A stretch of DNA of 64,000 nucleotides, taken from the NCBI RefSeq assembly GCF_900142525.1, contig NZ_FRBD01000013.1, forward strand, positions 1 to 64,000, given 5' to 3'. The notes below the pieces were generated by a model. It worked only from the letters and a program-made list of their open reading frames with translations. It made no database searches and was not told where the DNA came from. Positions 16,411 through 26,270 of the stretch are shown here, piece after piece; the stretch's first letter is position 1, and every line of letters starts with the position of its first letter. Both the position numbers and the translations under genes were made by a program. This DNA comes from Xylanibacter ruminicola (GTDB lineage Bacteria > Bacteroidota > Bacteroidia > Bacteroidales > Bacteroidaceae).

Positions 16411-17554
16411 TCATTCCTACGATTTTCGTGGCAGGCTTCTCTTTGTTGCGGCGGTTCACCACCGTTACTACTGATTGAGCCAGATTGATAAAGGCTAAGC
16501 CTGTAGCCGTTTCGCTACTCAGAGCGGCAGGAGTACCAGCATCGCCATTGTCACAGATACTCTGTACCAACGGAATCTGTGCCAGCAGTGGTACCTGCAT
16601 CTCCTCGGCCAGTTGCTTACAGCCTTCCTTGCCAAAGATGTAATACTTGTTCTCGGGCAGTTCGGCAGGAGTGAACCAAGCCATGTTCTCAATCAGTCCT
16701 AAGATGGGTACGTTCACCTTGTCGTTACGATACATGTCGATACCCTTACGTGCATCGGCCAAAGCCACCTGCTGAGGTGTTGACACAATCACAGCACCTG
16801 TAATAGGCAGTGTCTGTAGCAGTGTCAGGTGAATATCACTGGTACCTGGAGGGGTATCGAGAATGAAGTAGTCCAACTCGCCCCAATCAGCATCGGCAAT
16901 CAACTGCTTCAGCGCACTGGTAGCCATACCGCCACGCCACAATGTAGCAGTGGTTGGCGATACAAAGAAACCAATACTCAACAGCTTGACGCCATACTTC
17001 TCGATGGGCACAATCAGATCGCGGCCATCCTTCTTAACAGCGTATGGGCGCTCGTCCTCAACATCGAACATCTTTGGCATTGAAGGGCCGAAGATATCAG
17101 TATCCAGCAGTCCCACCTTATATCCAAGACGTGCCAGGGCAATAGCCAGGTTGGCCGATACGGTGCTCTTACCTACACCACCCTTACCACTACTTACGGC
17201 AATGATATTCTTTACGCCAGGCAGCATCTGGCCCACCTCTGGGCGTGGTGCACTCTTAAACTCGGTCTTTATCTCAACTTCAACATCGTTACTCGTTCCT
17301 CCCTCCTCGTTCCTCGCGCAATAATACTTAATAGCAGCCTCAGCCGCCTTAACAGTCGACTTGAGGAATGGGTCGGTGTCGCGGGGGAACTCCAGCACCA
17401 CTGTTACCTTCCAAGGCTCGCCATCCTTCTGTGGGGCAGCCACAGCAGGTGTATCGGCCACCATACCACTTTCAACTACATTCTTCTTGGTGCCGGCATA
17501 CGTAACCGTCTCCAGCGCCTCCATTATCATTTTTGGGTATAATACTTTATCCAT
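16403..17554 (-). CDS. mrp: Mrp/ApbC-type P-loop ATPase (iron-sulfur cluster carrier)
   Basis: The 383-residue protein starts MDKVLYPKMIMEALETV. It has an N-terminal MIP18/DUF59-like domain (about 1-100) and an ATPase domain with the deviant Walker A SSGKGGVGKSTV and DTPPGTSD. Mrp/ApbC proteins carry or deliver Fe-S clusters in the cytosol; the usual C-terminal CxxC pair is not seen. The frame upstream of 17554 is repeat-derived. The linker segment ARNEEGGTSN is encoded by a G/A-rich repeat also found in the DUF1573 gene. Confidence 0.92.
   Translation of the reverse strand: MDKVLYPKMIMEALETVTYAGTKKNVVESGMVADTPAVAAPQKDGEPWKVTVVLEFPRDTDPFLKSTVKAAEAAIKYYCARNEEGGTSNDVEVEIKTEFKSAPRPEVGQMLPGVKNIIAVSSGKGGVGKSTVSANLAIALARLGYKVGLLDTDIFGPSMPKMFDVEDERPYAVKKDGRDLIVPIEKYGVKLLSIGFFVSPTTATLWRGGMATSALKQLIADADWGELDYFILDTPPGTSDIHLTLLQTLPITGAVIVSTPQQVALADARKGIDMYRNDKVNVPILGLIENMAWFTPAELPENKYYIFGKEGCKQLAEEMQVPLLAQIPLVQSICDNGDAGTPAALSSETATGLAFINLAQSVVTVVNRRNKEKPATKIVGMNK
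17292..17319. repeat. TCGTTCCT-type repeat in frame inside mrp
   Basis: Two TCGTTCCT words separated by CCCTCC encode the mrp linker ARNEEGGTS. The reverse-complement words AGGAACGA recur at 47685-47720. Confidence 0.55.
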
Positions 17555-17562
17555 CGTAATAA

Positions 17563-17591
17563 TTAATCCGTAAAATCCGTATAATCCGTAG
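17563..17591. repeat. ATCCGTA array, copy 2
   Basis: Three ATCCGTA words with a 9-bp period lie between trmB and mrp. Copy 1 is at 14505-14524. Confidence 0.6.
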
Positions 17592-17597
17592 GCCTTA

Positions 17598-18368
17598 TTA
17601 TTTAGCCTTATCAAGTGAACTACGTTTCGATCGCGAATAACTGCGATAGTCATCCAGTTCAATCTCCACCTCTGGCTCTTCGAGCTCACCAGTGCGTGGC
17701 AGGTTCCACTTCAAATATTTAATGTTTAATCCACGTGCTATCCACATTGACTCGTAGTAGGTCTGGATAGCCAGTATTTTCCTGGTATCTTCATCGATAC
17801 GCTCATCGTGATACAGATTCTCTGTACGGAATATTACTGGCAGACTGTTCTTCTCGACCATATAAGTAGTATAGGTAAAGAGAAAGTTCGAGTCTGTCTT
17901 CAGATGAATGGTGCCCCCATCAACCAGGAACTTACGATAGCGGTTCATAAAGTAGGTAGATGTGAGTCGTTTACGTGGATTCTTCATCTGTGGATCGCTG
18001 AAGGTGAGCCATATCTCATGCACCTCGTCCTCAGCAAAGAAACGTTCGATAATCTCGATGTTAGTACGCAGAAAAGCCACGTTCTTCAGTCCCTCATTCA
18101 GAGCCTGCGTAGCTCCAGTCCACATACGTGCGCCCTTAATATCGACGCCAATAAAATTCATGTTTGGATAGAGTTTAGCCAACTCTACCGTATATTCGCC
18201 CTTGCCACAACCCAGCTCCAGCACTATCGGATTCTGGTTGTGGAAGTACTGCTCATGCCAGTGTCCTTTCATATCGAAGGGCACATTCTCAATAACCGAA
18301 AACGGATACTGGAACACATTCTCATATGTCTCCATATCCGCAAATTTAGCTAACTTACCTTTTCCCAT
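17598..18368 (-). CDS. trmB: tRNA (guanine-N7)-methyltransferase
   Basis: TrmB methylates G46 of tRNAs using SAM. The 256-residue enzyme has the SAM motif [16 protein letters not shown] near residue 50, [13 protein letters not shown] near 73 and the conserved [16 protein letters not shown] near 120, followed by [14 protein letters not shown] canonical promoter lies just upstream. mrp follows after 43 bp and is probably co-transcribed. Confidence 0.95.
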   Translation of the reverse strand: MGKGKLAKFADMETYENVFQYPFSVIENVPFDMKGHWHEQYFHNQNPIVLELGCGKGEYTVELAKLYPNMNFIGVDIKGARMWTGATQALNEGLKNVAFLRTNIEIIERFFAEDEVHEIWLTFSDPQMKNPRKRLTSTYFMNRYRKFLVDGGTIHLKTDSNFLFTYTTYMVEKNSLPVIFRTENLYHDERIDEDTRKILAIQTYYESMWIARGLNIKYLKWNLPRTGELEEPEVEIELDDYRSYSRSKRSSLDKAK

Positions 18369-18384
18369 AATTAAAATTGCGCTG

Positions 18385-18416
18385 CAAAGGTACGATTAAG
18401 TGAGCAAAATACCAAA
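18385..18416 (-). promoter_or_regulatory. Promoter of trmB
   Basis: On the minus strand: -33 TTTG (18413-18416), a 20-bp spacer and -7 TACCTTTG (18385-18392). The start would lie about 12 nt before the trmB ATG. Confidence 0.75.
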
Positions 18417-18430
18417 TAAAAACGCTATTT

Positions 18431-20230
18431 TTATATATACAAAGGATAAATGAGATTAACAATCACCAGCATCAGTGCCAACAACACTACGTGCATGAAA
18501 ATACCCAAGCGCGCAAAATCGTAGAACCTGAATGATCCTGGACCATATACCAGCATGTGAGTGCTACTACCTATGGGCGATGCGAAACTGATGGTAACGC
18601 TGAGCATCAACGATATGACAAAAGGCATGGGATTACACCCCATCATTTCGGCCTGATTATACATAATTGGGAAAAATACTGCTGCGGAACCTACATCGCT
18701 AACGAACTCGCTAACCAGCGATGCCAGAATACACATCACTACCATAACCACATATGGATGGCCCTTACACAAGTCGAGTATTGTTCGGGCTAACGTGTCG
18801 GCAACACCAGTCTTGGTAATAGCTACAGAGAAGACCACCGTTGCCCCAAGAATGAGTAGCAACTCCCACTCAATGAATTTGGTAACACCCGAAACACGAC
18901 AGCAACCTAACAACATCATCAAACCTGCTGCCATCATGGTGGTTGCCATCAGTGGAAACGCATGGAACGATGATACAATGAACATAAGAATCAAGATAAT
19001 GGCCGATGTGATAGTCTTAGCTCCCAACTGAGGAACGAAATAACTATCGAAGAAAGTGACCGTGCGACGGTTTTCCTGCTCTAGCAAGAAATCTCCCTTT
19101 GGTGGGCACTCCAGCAACAAACTATCGCCTGCCTCTAAGATAATCTCGCGTGGCTGGCCCTCAACACGATGACCAGCACGAGCCACAGCCACCAAAGCTA
19201 CGTTGTTGCGCTGCTCAAAATGAGTCTTGGAAATGGAACGGCCTATCAATGGACTACCGAAATTAACAAAGGCCGTACGCATTTTGCGCTTGGTATCGAT
19301 ATCATTAATACTCCATACATGATGGTCGGCAGCAGCCAATCCATGAGTGCGCTTAAGTTCCAGAATATCGTTAATCTGTCCTGCATAGATCAGACGGTCG
19401 CCACCCATCACCCACTCGTCCTTGGGTACAGGCATGATGATTTCGCGGTCGAAACGCACGATTTCTACAAGTGAGCCTCCCTTAACATTATAGAGTCCGG
19501 CTTCTTCGACCGACTCACCAACTGCAGGATTATCGGTAGGTACCAAGAGTTCTACAGTATAGTCGCTAGTAGTCTCAAACGACTGCTCTACCGACTCACG
19601 AGGTGGAATAAAGCGTTGAAGCAATATAACCATGACAACACCCACTGCGGTAAGCAGCAAACCTGGTATCAGGGGTTCAATAAGACTCATGGTCTGTCCC
19701 GACTTTTGCAGATACAAACCTGCGATAACCAGATTTGACGAGTTACCCAACAACGTACACATACCACCTAACGTAGCAGAATAGCTCAAAGGTAACAACA
19801 GCTTTGAAGGGGCAATATTGAGTTTGTGAGACCAAATCTTAACAGCATCAATAAACAGAGCCACTACATTTACAGAATTAAGCAGAGCTGCCAGAATGCT
19901 AGTAGGAATCATTAATCGAACCAATGCATTCTGATAGTTCCTAGGATTACCCAGCAGATTATGAGTTAGCCAATAAAGCACACCCGACTGGTTGAGTCCG
20001 GCCACAATCACAAAGAAAGCGGCATGTATTACCACAGGTTCGCTACCAAAGCCAGCCATTCCCTCTTCCTCAGTTACAACACCTGTAACCAGCAGCACCG
20101 TAAGTGCTCCTAAGAATGTAACTTCGGCAGGAATATGCGTCCTAGCCATGAAAACAAAAATGCTAACAACGGTTAGTATGGTAATCCATCCGTAAATGCT
20201 TAATCCAAATATAATGGTTGTGAAATCCAT
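18431..20230 (-). CDS. SLC13 family permease with two TrkA-C (RCK C) domains
   Basis: The 599-residue membrane protein has N-terminal helices (1-200), two cytosolic TrkA-C domains (about 220-305 and 310-390, with GRSISKTHFEQRNNVALVAVAR) and a second helix block to the C-terminus. It also has SYSATLGGMCTLLGNSSNL and SFASPIGSSTHMLVYGPG, the paired Na+/substrate motifs of divalent-anion transporters. Likely substrates are sulfate, dicarboxylates or similar anions. It starts 15 bp after the last gene of the export operon and may be its final gene. Confidence 0.92.
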   Translation of the reverse strand: MDFTTIIFGLSIYGWITILTVVSIFVFMARTHIPAEVTFLGALTVLLVTGVVTEEEGMAGFGSEPVVIHAAFFVIVAGLNQSGVLYWLTHNLLGNPRNYQNALVRLMIPTSILAALLNSVNVVALFIDAVKIWSHKLNIAPSKLLLPLSYSATLGGMCTLLGNSSNLVIAGLYLQKSGQTMSLIEPLIPGLLLTAVGVVMVILLQRFIPPRESVEQSFETTSDYTVELLVPTDNPAVGESVEEAGLYNVKGGSLVEIVRFDREIIMPVPKDEWVMGGDRLIYAGQINDILELKRTHGLAAADHHVWSINDIDTKRKMRTAFVNFGSPLIGRSISKTHFEQRNNVALVAVARAGHRVEGQPREIILEAGDSLLLECPPKGDFLLEQENRRTVTFFDSYFVPQLGAKTITSAIILILMFIVSSFHAFPLMATTMMAAGLMMLLGCCRVSGVTKFIEWELLLILGATVVFSVAITKTGVADTLARTILDLCKGHPYVVMVVMCILASLVSEFVSDVGSAAVFFPIMYNQAEMMGCNPMPFVISLMLSVTISFASPIGSSTHMLVYGPGSFRFYDFARLGIFMHVVLLALMLVIVNLIYPLYI

Positions 20231-20245
20231 GTTTATTTTAAATGT

Positions 20246-21454
20246 TTACAAGTTAGAGGATACTGTATGGCGACGGGTGACGCGAAGCTGGTGACCATAT
20301 ACCAGACATGCAGTACCGAAATAGAAGGCGGCTTGTATCCAAAGTGCTCGCAACTCATTGGTTACATCACCAAGCGTGGCGCCCATGGTGTTCATGCGCA
20401 CAAAGGCTCGAGCTCCGAAGGTACTGGGAAACAACCAGGAAATACCTTGCCATACGCCAGGAATGGCGCTCTGAGGCCACGAGATGCCTACCATAAAGAG
20501 CAATGGTAATGATATGAAAACCATCAAGAGCATCACATTCTCGCGATAGCGAACAAGACAACTTACCGTCATGCCGAAGAATACACATGCCAACAGATAT
20601 GGTGTCATGAGCCAAAGCAAATCCATGCCCTTGACCATGGTAACAAACGAGAATATACGCGGCACCACCAAGGTGAGATAGGCGCCCATAACGGCATAGA
20701 TCATGCCATAGCACAAGGCCTTACCCAGCACAATGCGATAGATGCCACTATAGGCAGGATGCACAGGGATCAAATCGCCAGTAGGACTATTCTCACGCGC
20801 TGTACCTGCACCAAGTCCGATACCGAGTACCAGCGTCTGCTGGAATATCAGCATGAGCACAGCAGGAATCACAAACGTGCCATATCCCCCCTGAGGGTTA
20901 AAGATGGGCACATCCTGAAAATCGAGCGGACGGGCCTGTATCTGTTCCTCGCGTACGGTGTACTTGCCTGAGAGTTTCTTCTGCATCTCAGCACCCATAT
21001 ACTGAGTTACGTTAACAGCAGTCTGATAGATAGCCTTATAAGCCAACATGAGCGACATATCGCAATACACACTAAGCGTAGCCTGCTCCATGCGGTTCAG
21101 ACGGGTGGCAAAATCGCTGGGGATATAATAAATGCCCTTAGCCAACTGGCGAGACACCAGCGAGCGAGCCTCGTCGAGATCGGCTGCATGACACAGAATC
21201 TTAACATCGGCTGAGGCATCGAGCTTACGAACCAACTCGCGCGAGAGTCCGCTATGCGAATCGTCGACCACTACCACAGGCACCTCGTGCACCACCTCGT
21301 TATTATAGATCCACGAATAAAGCAGCGGATAGATGATAGGAACGATGATAAAGAAGATGAGCACGCCCTCGTCCTTAACGGCTTGCTTCATCTCCTGACA
21401 CCAAATATAGGCAGCATCGCGGATACCTGATACAAATCTATGGAATATAGACAT
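20246..21454 (-). CDS. ABC-2 type permease, second of pair
   Basis: The 402-residue protein has one N-terminal helix, a large extracytoplasmic domain (about 55-220) and five C-terminal helices with PLLYSWIYNNEV and GVWQGISWLFPSTFGARAFVRMN. This matches the YhiN/YbhR type of ABC-2 permease. It overlaps the first permease gene by 17 bp. No ATP-binding subunit is encoded nearby. Confidence 0.88.
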   Translation of the reverse strand: MSIFHRFVSGIRDAAYIWCQEMKQAVKDEGVLIFFIIVPIIYPLLYSWIYNNEVVHEVPVVVVDDSHSGLSRELVRKLDASADVKILCHAADLDEARSLVSRQLAKGIYYIPSDFATRLNRMEQATLSVYCDMSLMLAYKAIYQTAVNVTQYMGAEMQKKLSGKYTVREEQIQARPLDFQDVPIFNPQGGYGTFVIPAVLMLIFQQTLVLGIGLGAGTARENSPTGDLIPVHPAYSGIYRIVLGKALCYGMIYAVMGAYLTLVVPRIFSFVTMVKGMDLLWLMTPYLLACVFFGMTVSCLVRYRENVMLLMVFISLPLLFMVGISWPQSAIPGVWQGISWLFPSTFGARAFVRMNTMGATLGDVTNELRALWIQAAFYFGTACLVYGHQLRVTRRHTVSSNL

Positions 21455-22604
21455 AAGTAAGCATTGCGTTTTTAATCTTGCCGATGACGAACCACGGCAG
21501 CAGCGTGAATCCGATCATGGCCACAAAGTGGAACCAAGCCTCGAGCAAGGGGAATCCATTGAACACACATATCTGATAAACCATGTAGTAATGGCGCAGT
21601 GGGAACAGCCACGATAGCGACTGAAGTGCACCATCCATGCCCATCACGGGAAAGGCTGAACCTGCCATAGAAAGTGACAACACAGCCCACAGCGAACAGA
21701 TACTTAATGACATACGCAGCGAAGGCATCAATCCAAAAGCAAAGATACCGAATCCCTGGGCAGCAAACACCTCGAGCAGCGCCAGCACCACCAGCATAGC
21801 CACTCCATGATGGGGGAATCCAAGGATGCTGAACACATAGAACTCGTAGAAGAATATCAATGCCAACCAGATGAGTGTCTGAGGCAGGAACTTGCCCAGA
21901 ATAGCTATCACCATACGGTTATCGGCCATCTCAAGCCACTTCTTACCAGAATCAAACTTCAACTCCATACCAAGCGAATAGGCAGATATCATGAAGATGA
22001 ACAGCATCATGATACCTGGCACAAACACGGTAGAGAGATAAGAGTTGTAATTAGTCCAGGGATTGCCTACCTGATGCAGGTCAACACGTATGGGCTGCAA
22101 GAATGCCATGATCTGCTCCTGCGTAAAGCCCTTAGCACGCATGGTGGCCTGCCCTACTCCTGCAGAGCCTAAGGTAGAAATGGTCTTGAGGTCCTTCATG
22201 AGCAGCGAACCCGACATGATAGATGCCAGGTTGTAATAATAGGAAATTTTAGGCTGGCGCGATGACAACAGATCATCGGTAGTGCCCTTGGGGATATATA
22301 GGAAGGCGTAAATCTGATTTTCCTGAATAGCCCTACGAGCCTCGGCCACACTGGGATAGTGGGCCACAACCTTTGAACTCTGGAAGCCATCCAGTCTGCG
22401 GATGAGCGAACGCGATGTGGTGGTATTATCGAGATCAACCACACCTACGGGCATATCCTGTGGCAATCCATCGTCCATCAGCGATGTAAAGAATATCATC
22501 GCAATGAGCGGAAATACTACCATACAGAAGCCGTAGATGGGATTCTTGATCATAATCCGCACCTCGCGCAAGGACATCTGCCAGATTTGATTAAAACATT
22601 TCAT
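21438..22604 (-). CDS. ABC-2 type permease, first of pair
   Basis: The 388-residue protein begins MKCFNQIWQMSLREVRIM; the frame upstream only reads repeats. The layout is one N-terminal helix with MVVFPLIAMIFFTSL, an external domain and a C-terminal block of five helices, the same as the second permease. With HlyD and TolC it would form an envelope-spanning exporter. The substrate is unknown. Confidence 0.88.
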   Translation of the reverse strand: MKCFNQIWQMSLREVRIMIKNPIYGFCMVVFPLIAMIFFTSLMDDGLPQDMPVGVVDLDNTTTSRSLIRRLDGFQSSKVVAHYPSVAEARRAIQENQIYAFLYIPKGTTDDLLSSRQPKISYYYNLASIMSGSLLMKDLKTISTLGSAGVGQATMRAKGFTQEQIMAFLQPIRVDLHQVGNPWTNYNSYLSTVFVPGIMMLFIFMISAYSLGMELKFDSGKKWLEMADNRMVIAILGKFLPQTLIWLALIFFYEFYVFSILGFPHHGVAMLVVLALLEVFAAQGFGIFAFGLMPSLRMSLSICSLWAVLSLSMAGSAFPVMGMDGALQSLSWLFPLRHYYMVYQICVFNGFPLLEAWFHFVAMIGFTLLPWFVIGKIKNAMLTYVYIP

Positions 22605-22608
22605 TTTA

Positions 22609-22636
22609 ATGTTCAATCTTCAATTTTCAATCTTTA
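22609..22636. repeat. TCAATCT/TCAATTT 7-bp array
   Basis: Heptamers of TTCAATN type fill the HlyD-permease spacer, spilling over both gene ends. Confidence 0.55.
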
Positions 22637-23613
22637 ATAATCAAACTCATGCCTGGGCGCAGGCCCTCTAACTTTTCAACGGGCTTTGCTTTCACCTCGA
22701 AGGTCTTCAGGTCGTACTGGCCATTGGCCTTGGTGGCCTTCCATACAGCATACGAGCCCTGATCCTTCAGATAGTAAACCTTCATCTTGATGGTCTTATC
22801 GAATGCAGGTACAAAGGCATTGATCTCTGTGCCAACCTGCATGCCGTTCAGCTGATCCTCACGCACATTGAATGTGCCCCACATGTCCTGCATCACAGCA
22901 ATCGACATGATGGGTGAACCTGTGCCAACCAGCTCGCCTACCTTAGGATAGACATCGGATACCTCACCCTCCATCTGGGCTATCTGCACTGTCTCGTTGA
23001 TGTAAGAGTTAACCTCATTCACAGCTCCTTTGGCACGACCCACCTGAGCTGCAGCGGCCAACTTATCCTCGCGACGGGCACCATTCAAAGCCATATCATA
23101 CTGACTCTGGGCGGCCTTTACCTGAGCCTCCATAGCCTTATAGTTGGCAAACACCTCGTCGCGCTTCTGAGCACTCATCACGCCTTCATCATACAGGCGC
23201 TGAATGCGGTTATACGACTTCTCGGCAATCTCCAATCCAGCCTTGGCCTGCTGCAGAACAGAGAAGGCACCCTGAATCTGCTCCTTGCGAGCACCGTTCT
23301 GGGCCTTCAGCTCCATGGCTGCAGCTGCACTCTCGGCACTCTGGGCCTGCTCCATTTTAGCACGCACCTCAGGGGCATCGAGAATGGCGAGTGTATCGCC
23401 CACCTTCACGTAGTCGCCCTCCTTTACACGCAACTCAAGAATTCTACCAGGCACCTTGCTGGATACTCGATACTCGGTAACCTCTACCTGCCCCTGGATA
23501 ATCTCTGGATCGCGGCCAAGGGTAAAGAATCCGATAAGTGCCACAATGATAACTACTGCTGCAAAACCAATAATGGCGAGCAGAATGTTGTTATGCTGAC
23601 TTTTTGCTGACAT
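22627..23613 (-). CDS. HlyD/EmrA-type membrane fusion protein
   Basis: The 328-residue periplasmic adaptor has an N-terminal anchor helix (about 9-32), a biotinyl-lipoyl half-motif (VPGRILELRVKEGDYVKVGD), a long coiled-coil hairpin (75-205) and a second lipoyl/beta-barrel part (VGELVGTGSPIMSIAV). It connects the inner-membrane permeases with the TolC-like channel encoded just upstream. Confidence 0.92.
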   Translation of the reverse strand: MSAKSQHNNILLAIIGFAAVVIIVALIGFFTLGRDPEIIQGQVEVTEYRVSSKVPGRILELRVKEGDYVKVGDTLAILDAPEVRAKMEQAQSAESAAAAMELKAQNGARKEQIQGAFSVLQQAKAGLEIAEKSYNRIQRLYDEGVMSAQKRDEVFANYKAMEAQVKAAQSQYDMALNGARREDKLAAAAQVGRAKGAVNEVNSYINETVQIAQMEGEVSDVYPKVGELVGTGSPIMSIAVMQDMWGTFNVREDQLNGMQVGTEINAFVPAFDKTIKMKVYYLKDQGSYAVWKATKANGQYDLKTFEVKAKPVEKLEGLRPGMSLIIKD

Positions 23614-23624
23614 GGTTTTATTTA

Positions 23625-23653
23625 ATTTTCAATGTTCAATATTCAATGTTCAA
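23625..23653. repeat. TTCAATG/TTCAATA 7-bp array
   Basis: Four heptamers of the form TTCAATN fill the TolC-HlyD spacer. Confidence 0.6.
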
Positions 23654-25156
23654 TTATTCAAGCGTTCCGAGTGCTTTCTGCAGGTCAACCTGCGAGAGTT
23701 TCACATCGATCTCGGCATCTATCTTCTGCGACTGAGCCTGCATCCAAGCTGTCTGAGCTTCCATTACGACAGTAGGACTGATAACCCCCTCCTGGAATCC
23801 AAGATTGGCGGTACGCAGATTCTCGTCGGCGCTCTTGATATTAGTCTGAGCCATGGCGAGTTTCTTGTTAGCCTCGTCAACCTTAAAAGTAATCTGATTA
23901 ACCTGAAGCTCAATCTTCTCGCGTGCTTCTTCGAGCTCGAGGTTGGCAATGGCGGTAGCACCCTTCGATGCGCGTACCTTATACATCACATCGCCCCAGT
24001 TCCAAATGGGCACACGTACAAGAACACCCACATGCCAGAAACCGGCAAACTTCTTCTCAAAGCCGTTAAACGTATTAGGGTTACTGATAGCATAGCCACC
24101 AATCAATGCCACCTGAGGCAGATTACCCGCCTTAAGAACATTGGTAGCTTGCTTAGAGAGGTCGACTGTATTCTGTAGCAACTTGAGCTCTGGGCGATAA
24201 GCTACAGCAGTCTCAACGTCCAACTTTGGAGTAACCTCCAGAACTGCGATGTTATCACTCTTCTCATCCTCAAGTACCACTGGTTCGCCAAGGGGCAGAC
24301 CACACAATTGGTTAAGTAGCATACGCGAGAGAACCAGTCCGTCGTTAACCTTGGTAAGAGTCATCTCTGCCTCATTCACCTTCACGTCAACACTCAGTCC
24401 GTCGCTACGTGTAGCAACGCCCTGGTCTATCATTTTATGTACATCGCTATCAAACTTCTTGACCAATGCCAGATAGCTCTCAGCCAACTTCTTCTTGTGA
24501 TGCAGCGACACCACCTGCCAGTAGGCCTGATCAATCTGATAGAGTGTAGCTTGTCTGCTGGCATCCATCTTGTTCTGGGCCATCTGGGTGTTGATATCGG
24601 CAATCTTATTCAGCGCTACGATGCTACCACCCATAAACACAGGCTGGGTAACCAGAATAGAACCAGCAAAGATATTGCGGGTGTCAGTGCGGAAGGCATC
24701 GATAATTTTCTGTCCTTCGGCATTAAGCATACCCGACGTCTGGGTTACCACTTCGCCCAAGAATTGCTGAGTTTGCGGCTGCATCTGCGCTATAGCGGGT
24801 CCGAATTTCTGCTGAACAGTTAGTCCAAAGGCTGTGCCCAGATTGGCAAGAGCCGCCTTCTGGCCATCGTTAAGAATAGATACTTCTTCGCTCGTGTGCT
24901 CGTATGTACCTATAGCACTCACGTGGGGCAGGTACTTGGTGCGGGCCGATTTGCGAAGATTCTCGGCCACATCCTGTTTAAGTTTTGAAACACCTAACTG
25001 CTTGTTATTGCGCAGCGCCATCTGGCGACAACTGTCAAGACTCAACACACGCTGAGCATTTGAAGTTAATAGTGAACAGTGAATAGTGAATAGTACTAAA
25101 AGTACTTTCAGCTTCCACCTCACAAAAACTTCATTTTTCATTCTTTTCCTATACAT
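23654..25156 (-). CDS. TolC family outer membrane efflux protein
   Basis: The 500-residue protein has a signal peptide ending at SNAQR (about residue 36) and two outer-membrane efflux repeats rich in long amphipathic helices. Motifs include LSLDSCRQMALRNNKQL and the second-half YRPELKLLQNTV. It starts the export operon TolC-HlyD-permease-permease. The ATG at 25141 is an alternative start. The hydrophobic part of the signal peptide, FTIHCSLLTS, is encoded by a GTGAATA-type 7-bp array of the kind seen in spacers. Confidence 0.92.
   Translation of the reverse strand: MYRKRMKNEVFVRWKLKVLLVLFTIHCSLLTSNAQRVLSLDSCRQMALRNNKQLGVSKLKQDVAENLRKSARTKYLPHVSAIGTYEHTSEEVSILNDGQKAALANLGTAFGLTVQQKFGPAIAQMQPQTQQFLGEVVTQTSGMLNAEGQKIIDAFRTDTRNIFAGSILVTQPVFMGGSIVALNKIADINTQMAQNKMDASRQATLYQIDQAYWQVVSLHHKKKLAESYLALVKKFDSDVHKMIDQGVATRSDGLSVDVKVNEAEMTLTKVNDGLVLSRMLLNQLCGLPLGEPVVLEDEKSDNIAVLEVTPKLDVETAVAYRPELKLLQNTVDLSKQATNVLKAGNLPQVALIGGYAISNPNTFNGFEKKFAGFWHVGVLVRVPIWNWGDVMYKVRASKGATAIANLELEEAREKIELQVNQITFKVDEANKKLAMAQTNIKSADENLRTANLGFQEGVISPTVVMEAQTAWMQAQSQKIDAEIDVKLSQVDLQKALGTLE
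25063..25095. repeat. GTGAATA 7-bp array inside the tolC-like signal peptide
   Basis: Heptamers AGTGAAC, AGTGAAT and AGTGAAT are read in frame as part of the signal peptide. The same word family recurs at 25176-25206 and 42733-42754. Confidence 0.6.
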
Positions 25157-25175
25157 AATTATCTCAATTACTCAT

Positions 25176-25206
25176 AGTTAACTATTTCACTATTCACTTA
25201 TCACTT
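25176..25206. repeat. TTCACTA array between coiled-coil gene and tolC-like gene
   Basis: Words ACTATTTC, ACTATTC and ACTTATC repeat here and reach the stop codon of the coiled-coil gene. Confidence 0.5.
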
Positions 25207-26073
25207 AAAAGAGAAAGTTTTCGTTCCAATCATATTTCCATCAACAAAGATGCTAACGCGATAGTCGCCTGCTTCAAGCATCTGAGTCATGTTCCAATAG
25301 ACGGTTACTGGTGTTTCCTCGCCTGTGTACTCTATCACTTTCTTGGCTGAGCACTCCAGCTGACGATTCTCATAAGTGAAGATGCCGCCACCACTCAGGG
25401 TGTTGCCACCAGGATTCTGTATGCGCACATATACGGTACGATTGCCATTAGCGGCTGTAACGTTCTTGGTTATGCGGAAGTTCACACATAGCTGCTTGCA
25501 GTCTTTCAGTTTCTTGGCTACCTTACCACGCTTGTCGAGTATCTGCATGGCGATGCCTGTTGCATCAAGCTGGGCTGCGATGGCCACTTTCTCGCTGAGC
25601 GAAGCCTTTTCGCTGCTCAATCCAGCCACCTGTGCATTGCTGCGCTCCAATTCGGCATTCACACGACTGTTCTCCTGCTTCAGGCTCTCGTTCAGTCTGT
25701 TCAATGAGTCAATCTGCATCACATAGTCACGCAACACGGCGCGCACTGTGGCCAGTTCTTTCTTCAGGCGTGCTATCTCGCGTGCATCACTTGCCTTCAC
25801 CTGCTTTAGTTCCTCCAACAGCTGCTGTGTTCTCATCTGCTCAGCAGTCAATTGAGCTATAATAGAGTCGTTGTTTATCTGAGTCTTCATCTCGCTATAC
25901 TGCAGGGTGAATCGCTCGTATTCGTTTTCCATTTCCTGTTTATCCAGCTCAGCCAGTTCCTGCATATCCTGCACCACCTGCTTCTGCTCTTCCAAATTCA
26001 TAAACAACCATACAGCGGCACCCACAAGTACCAAAATAACAACTATTAGAGGTATAAAAATCTTCTTATTCAT
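25201..26073 (-). CDS. Membrane-anchored coiled-coil protein, unknown function
   Basis: The 290-residue product has one N-terminal transmembrane helix (about 6-26), a long coiled coil rich in E, K, Q and L (about 27-170) and a C-terminal beta-rich domain (175-290) ending in TKTFSFK. It should sit in the inner membrane with the coiled coil in the periplasm. No enzyme motif is seen. A canonical promoter precedes it, and the export operon starts 44 bp downstream, so co-transcription is possible. Confidence 0.8.
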   Translation of the reverse strand: MNKKIFIPLIVVILVLVGAAVWLFMNLEEQKQVVQDMQELAELDKQEMENEYERFTLQYSEMKTQINNDSIIAQLTAEQMRTQQLLEELKQVKASDAREIARLKKELATVRAVLRDYVMQIDSLNRLNESLKQENSRVNAELERSNAQVAGLSSEKASLSEKVAIAAQLDATGIAMQILDKRGKVAKKLKDCKQLCVNFRITKNVTAANGNRTVYVRIQNPGGNTLSGGGIFTYENRQLECSAKKVIEYTGEETPVTVYWNMTQMLEAGDYRVSIFVDGNMIGTKTFSFK

Positions 26074-26118
26074 TTCAATTTATTACTTTTTTCCTATTGT
26101 CTTTACCTATTTTGGGTG

Positions 26119-26149
26119 CAAATATAGAAACTTTACACGAAATTACAAA
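26119..26149 (-). promoter_or_regulatory. Promoter of the coiled-coil gene
   Basis: On the minus strand: -33 TTTG (26146-26149), a 19-bp spacer and -7 TATATTTG (26119-26126). The expected leader is about 40 nt. Confidence 0.75.
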
Positions 26150-26238
26150 AAAAATTAGCATTCAATCAATTAAGCGACCTTAATTTTAAGAAAAAAAGCG
26201 ATTTTTCGACCATTTTTTGCAGTTTTATGCCCTTATTA

Positions 26239-26270
26239 TTTGGAAGATAATAATAAATAATGTATATTTG
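26239..26270 (+). promoter_or_regulatory. Promoter of DUF4492-cydAB
   Basis: -33 TTTG (26239-26242), a 20-bp spacer and -7 TATATTTG (26263-26270) precede the DUF4492 ATG by 25 bp. No clear FNR-type palindrome was seen. Confidence 0.75.

Noticed and set aside
17555..17689. N-terminal extension of Mrp
   Set aside because: It is encoded by the ATCCGTA repeat spacer and the trmB 3' end; the family start is MDKVLYP.
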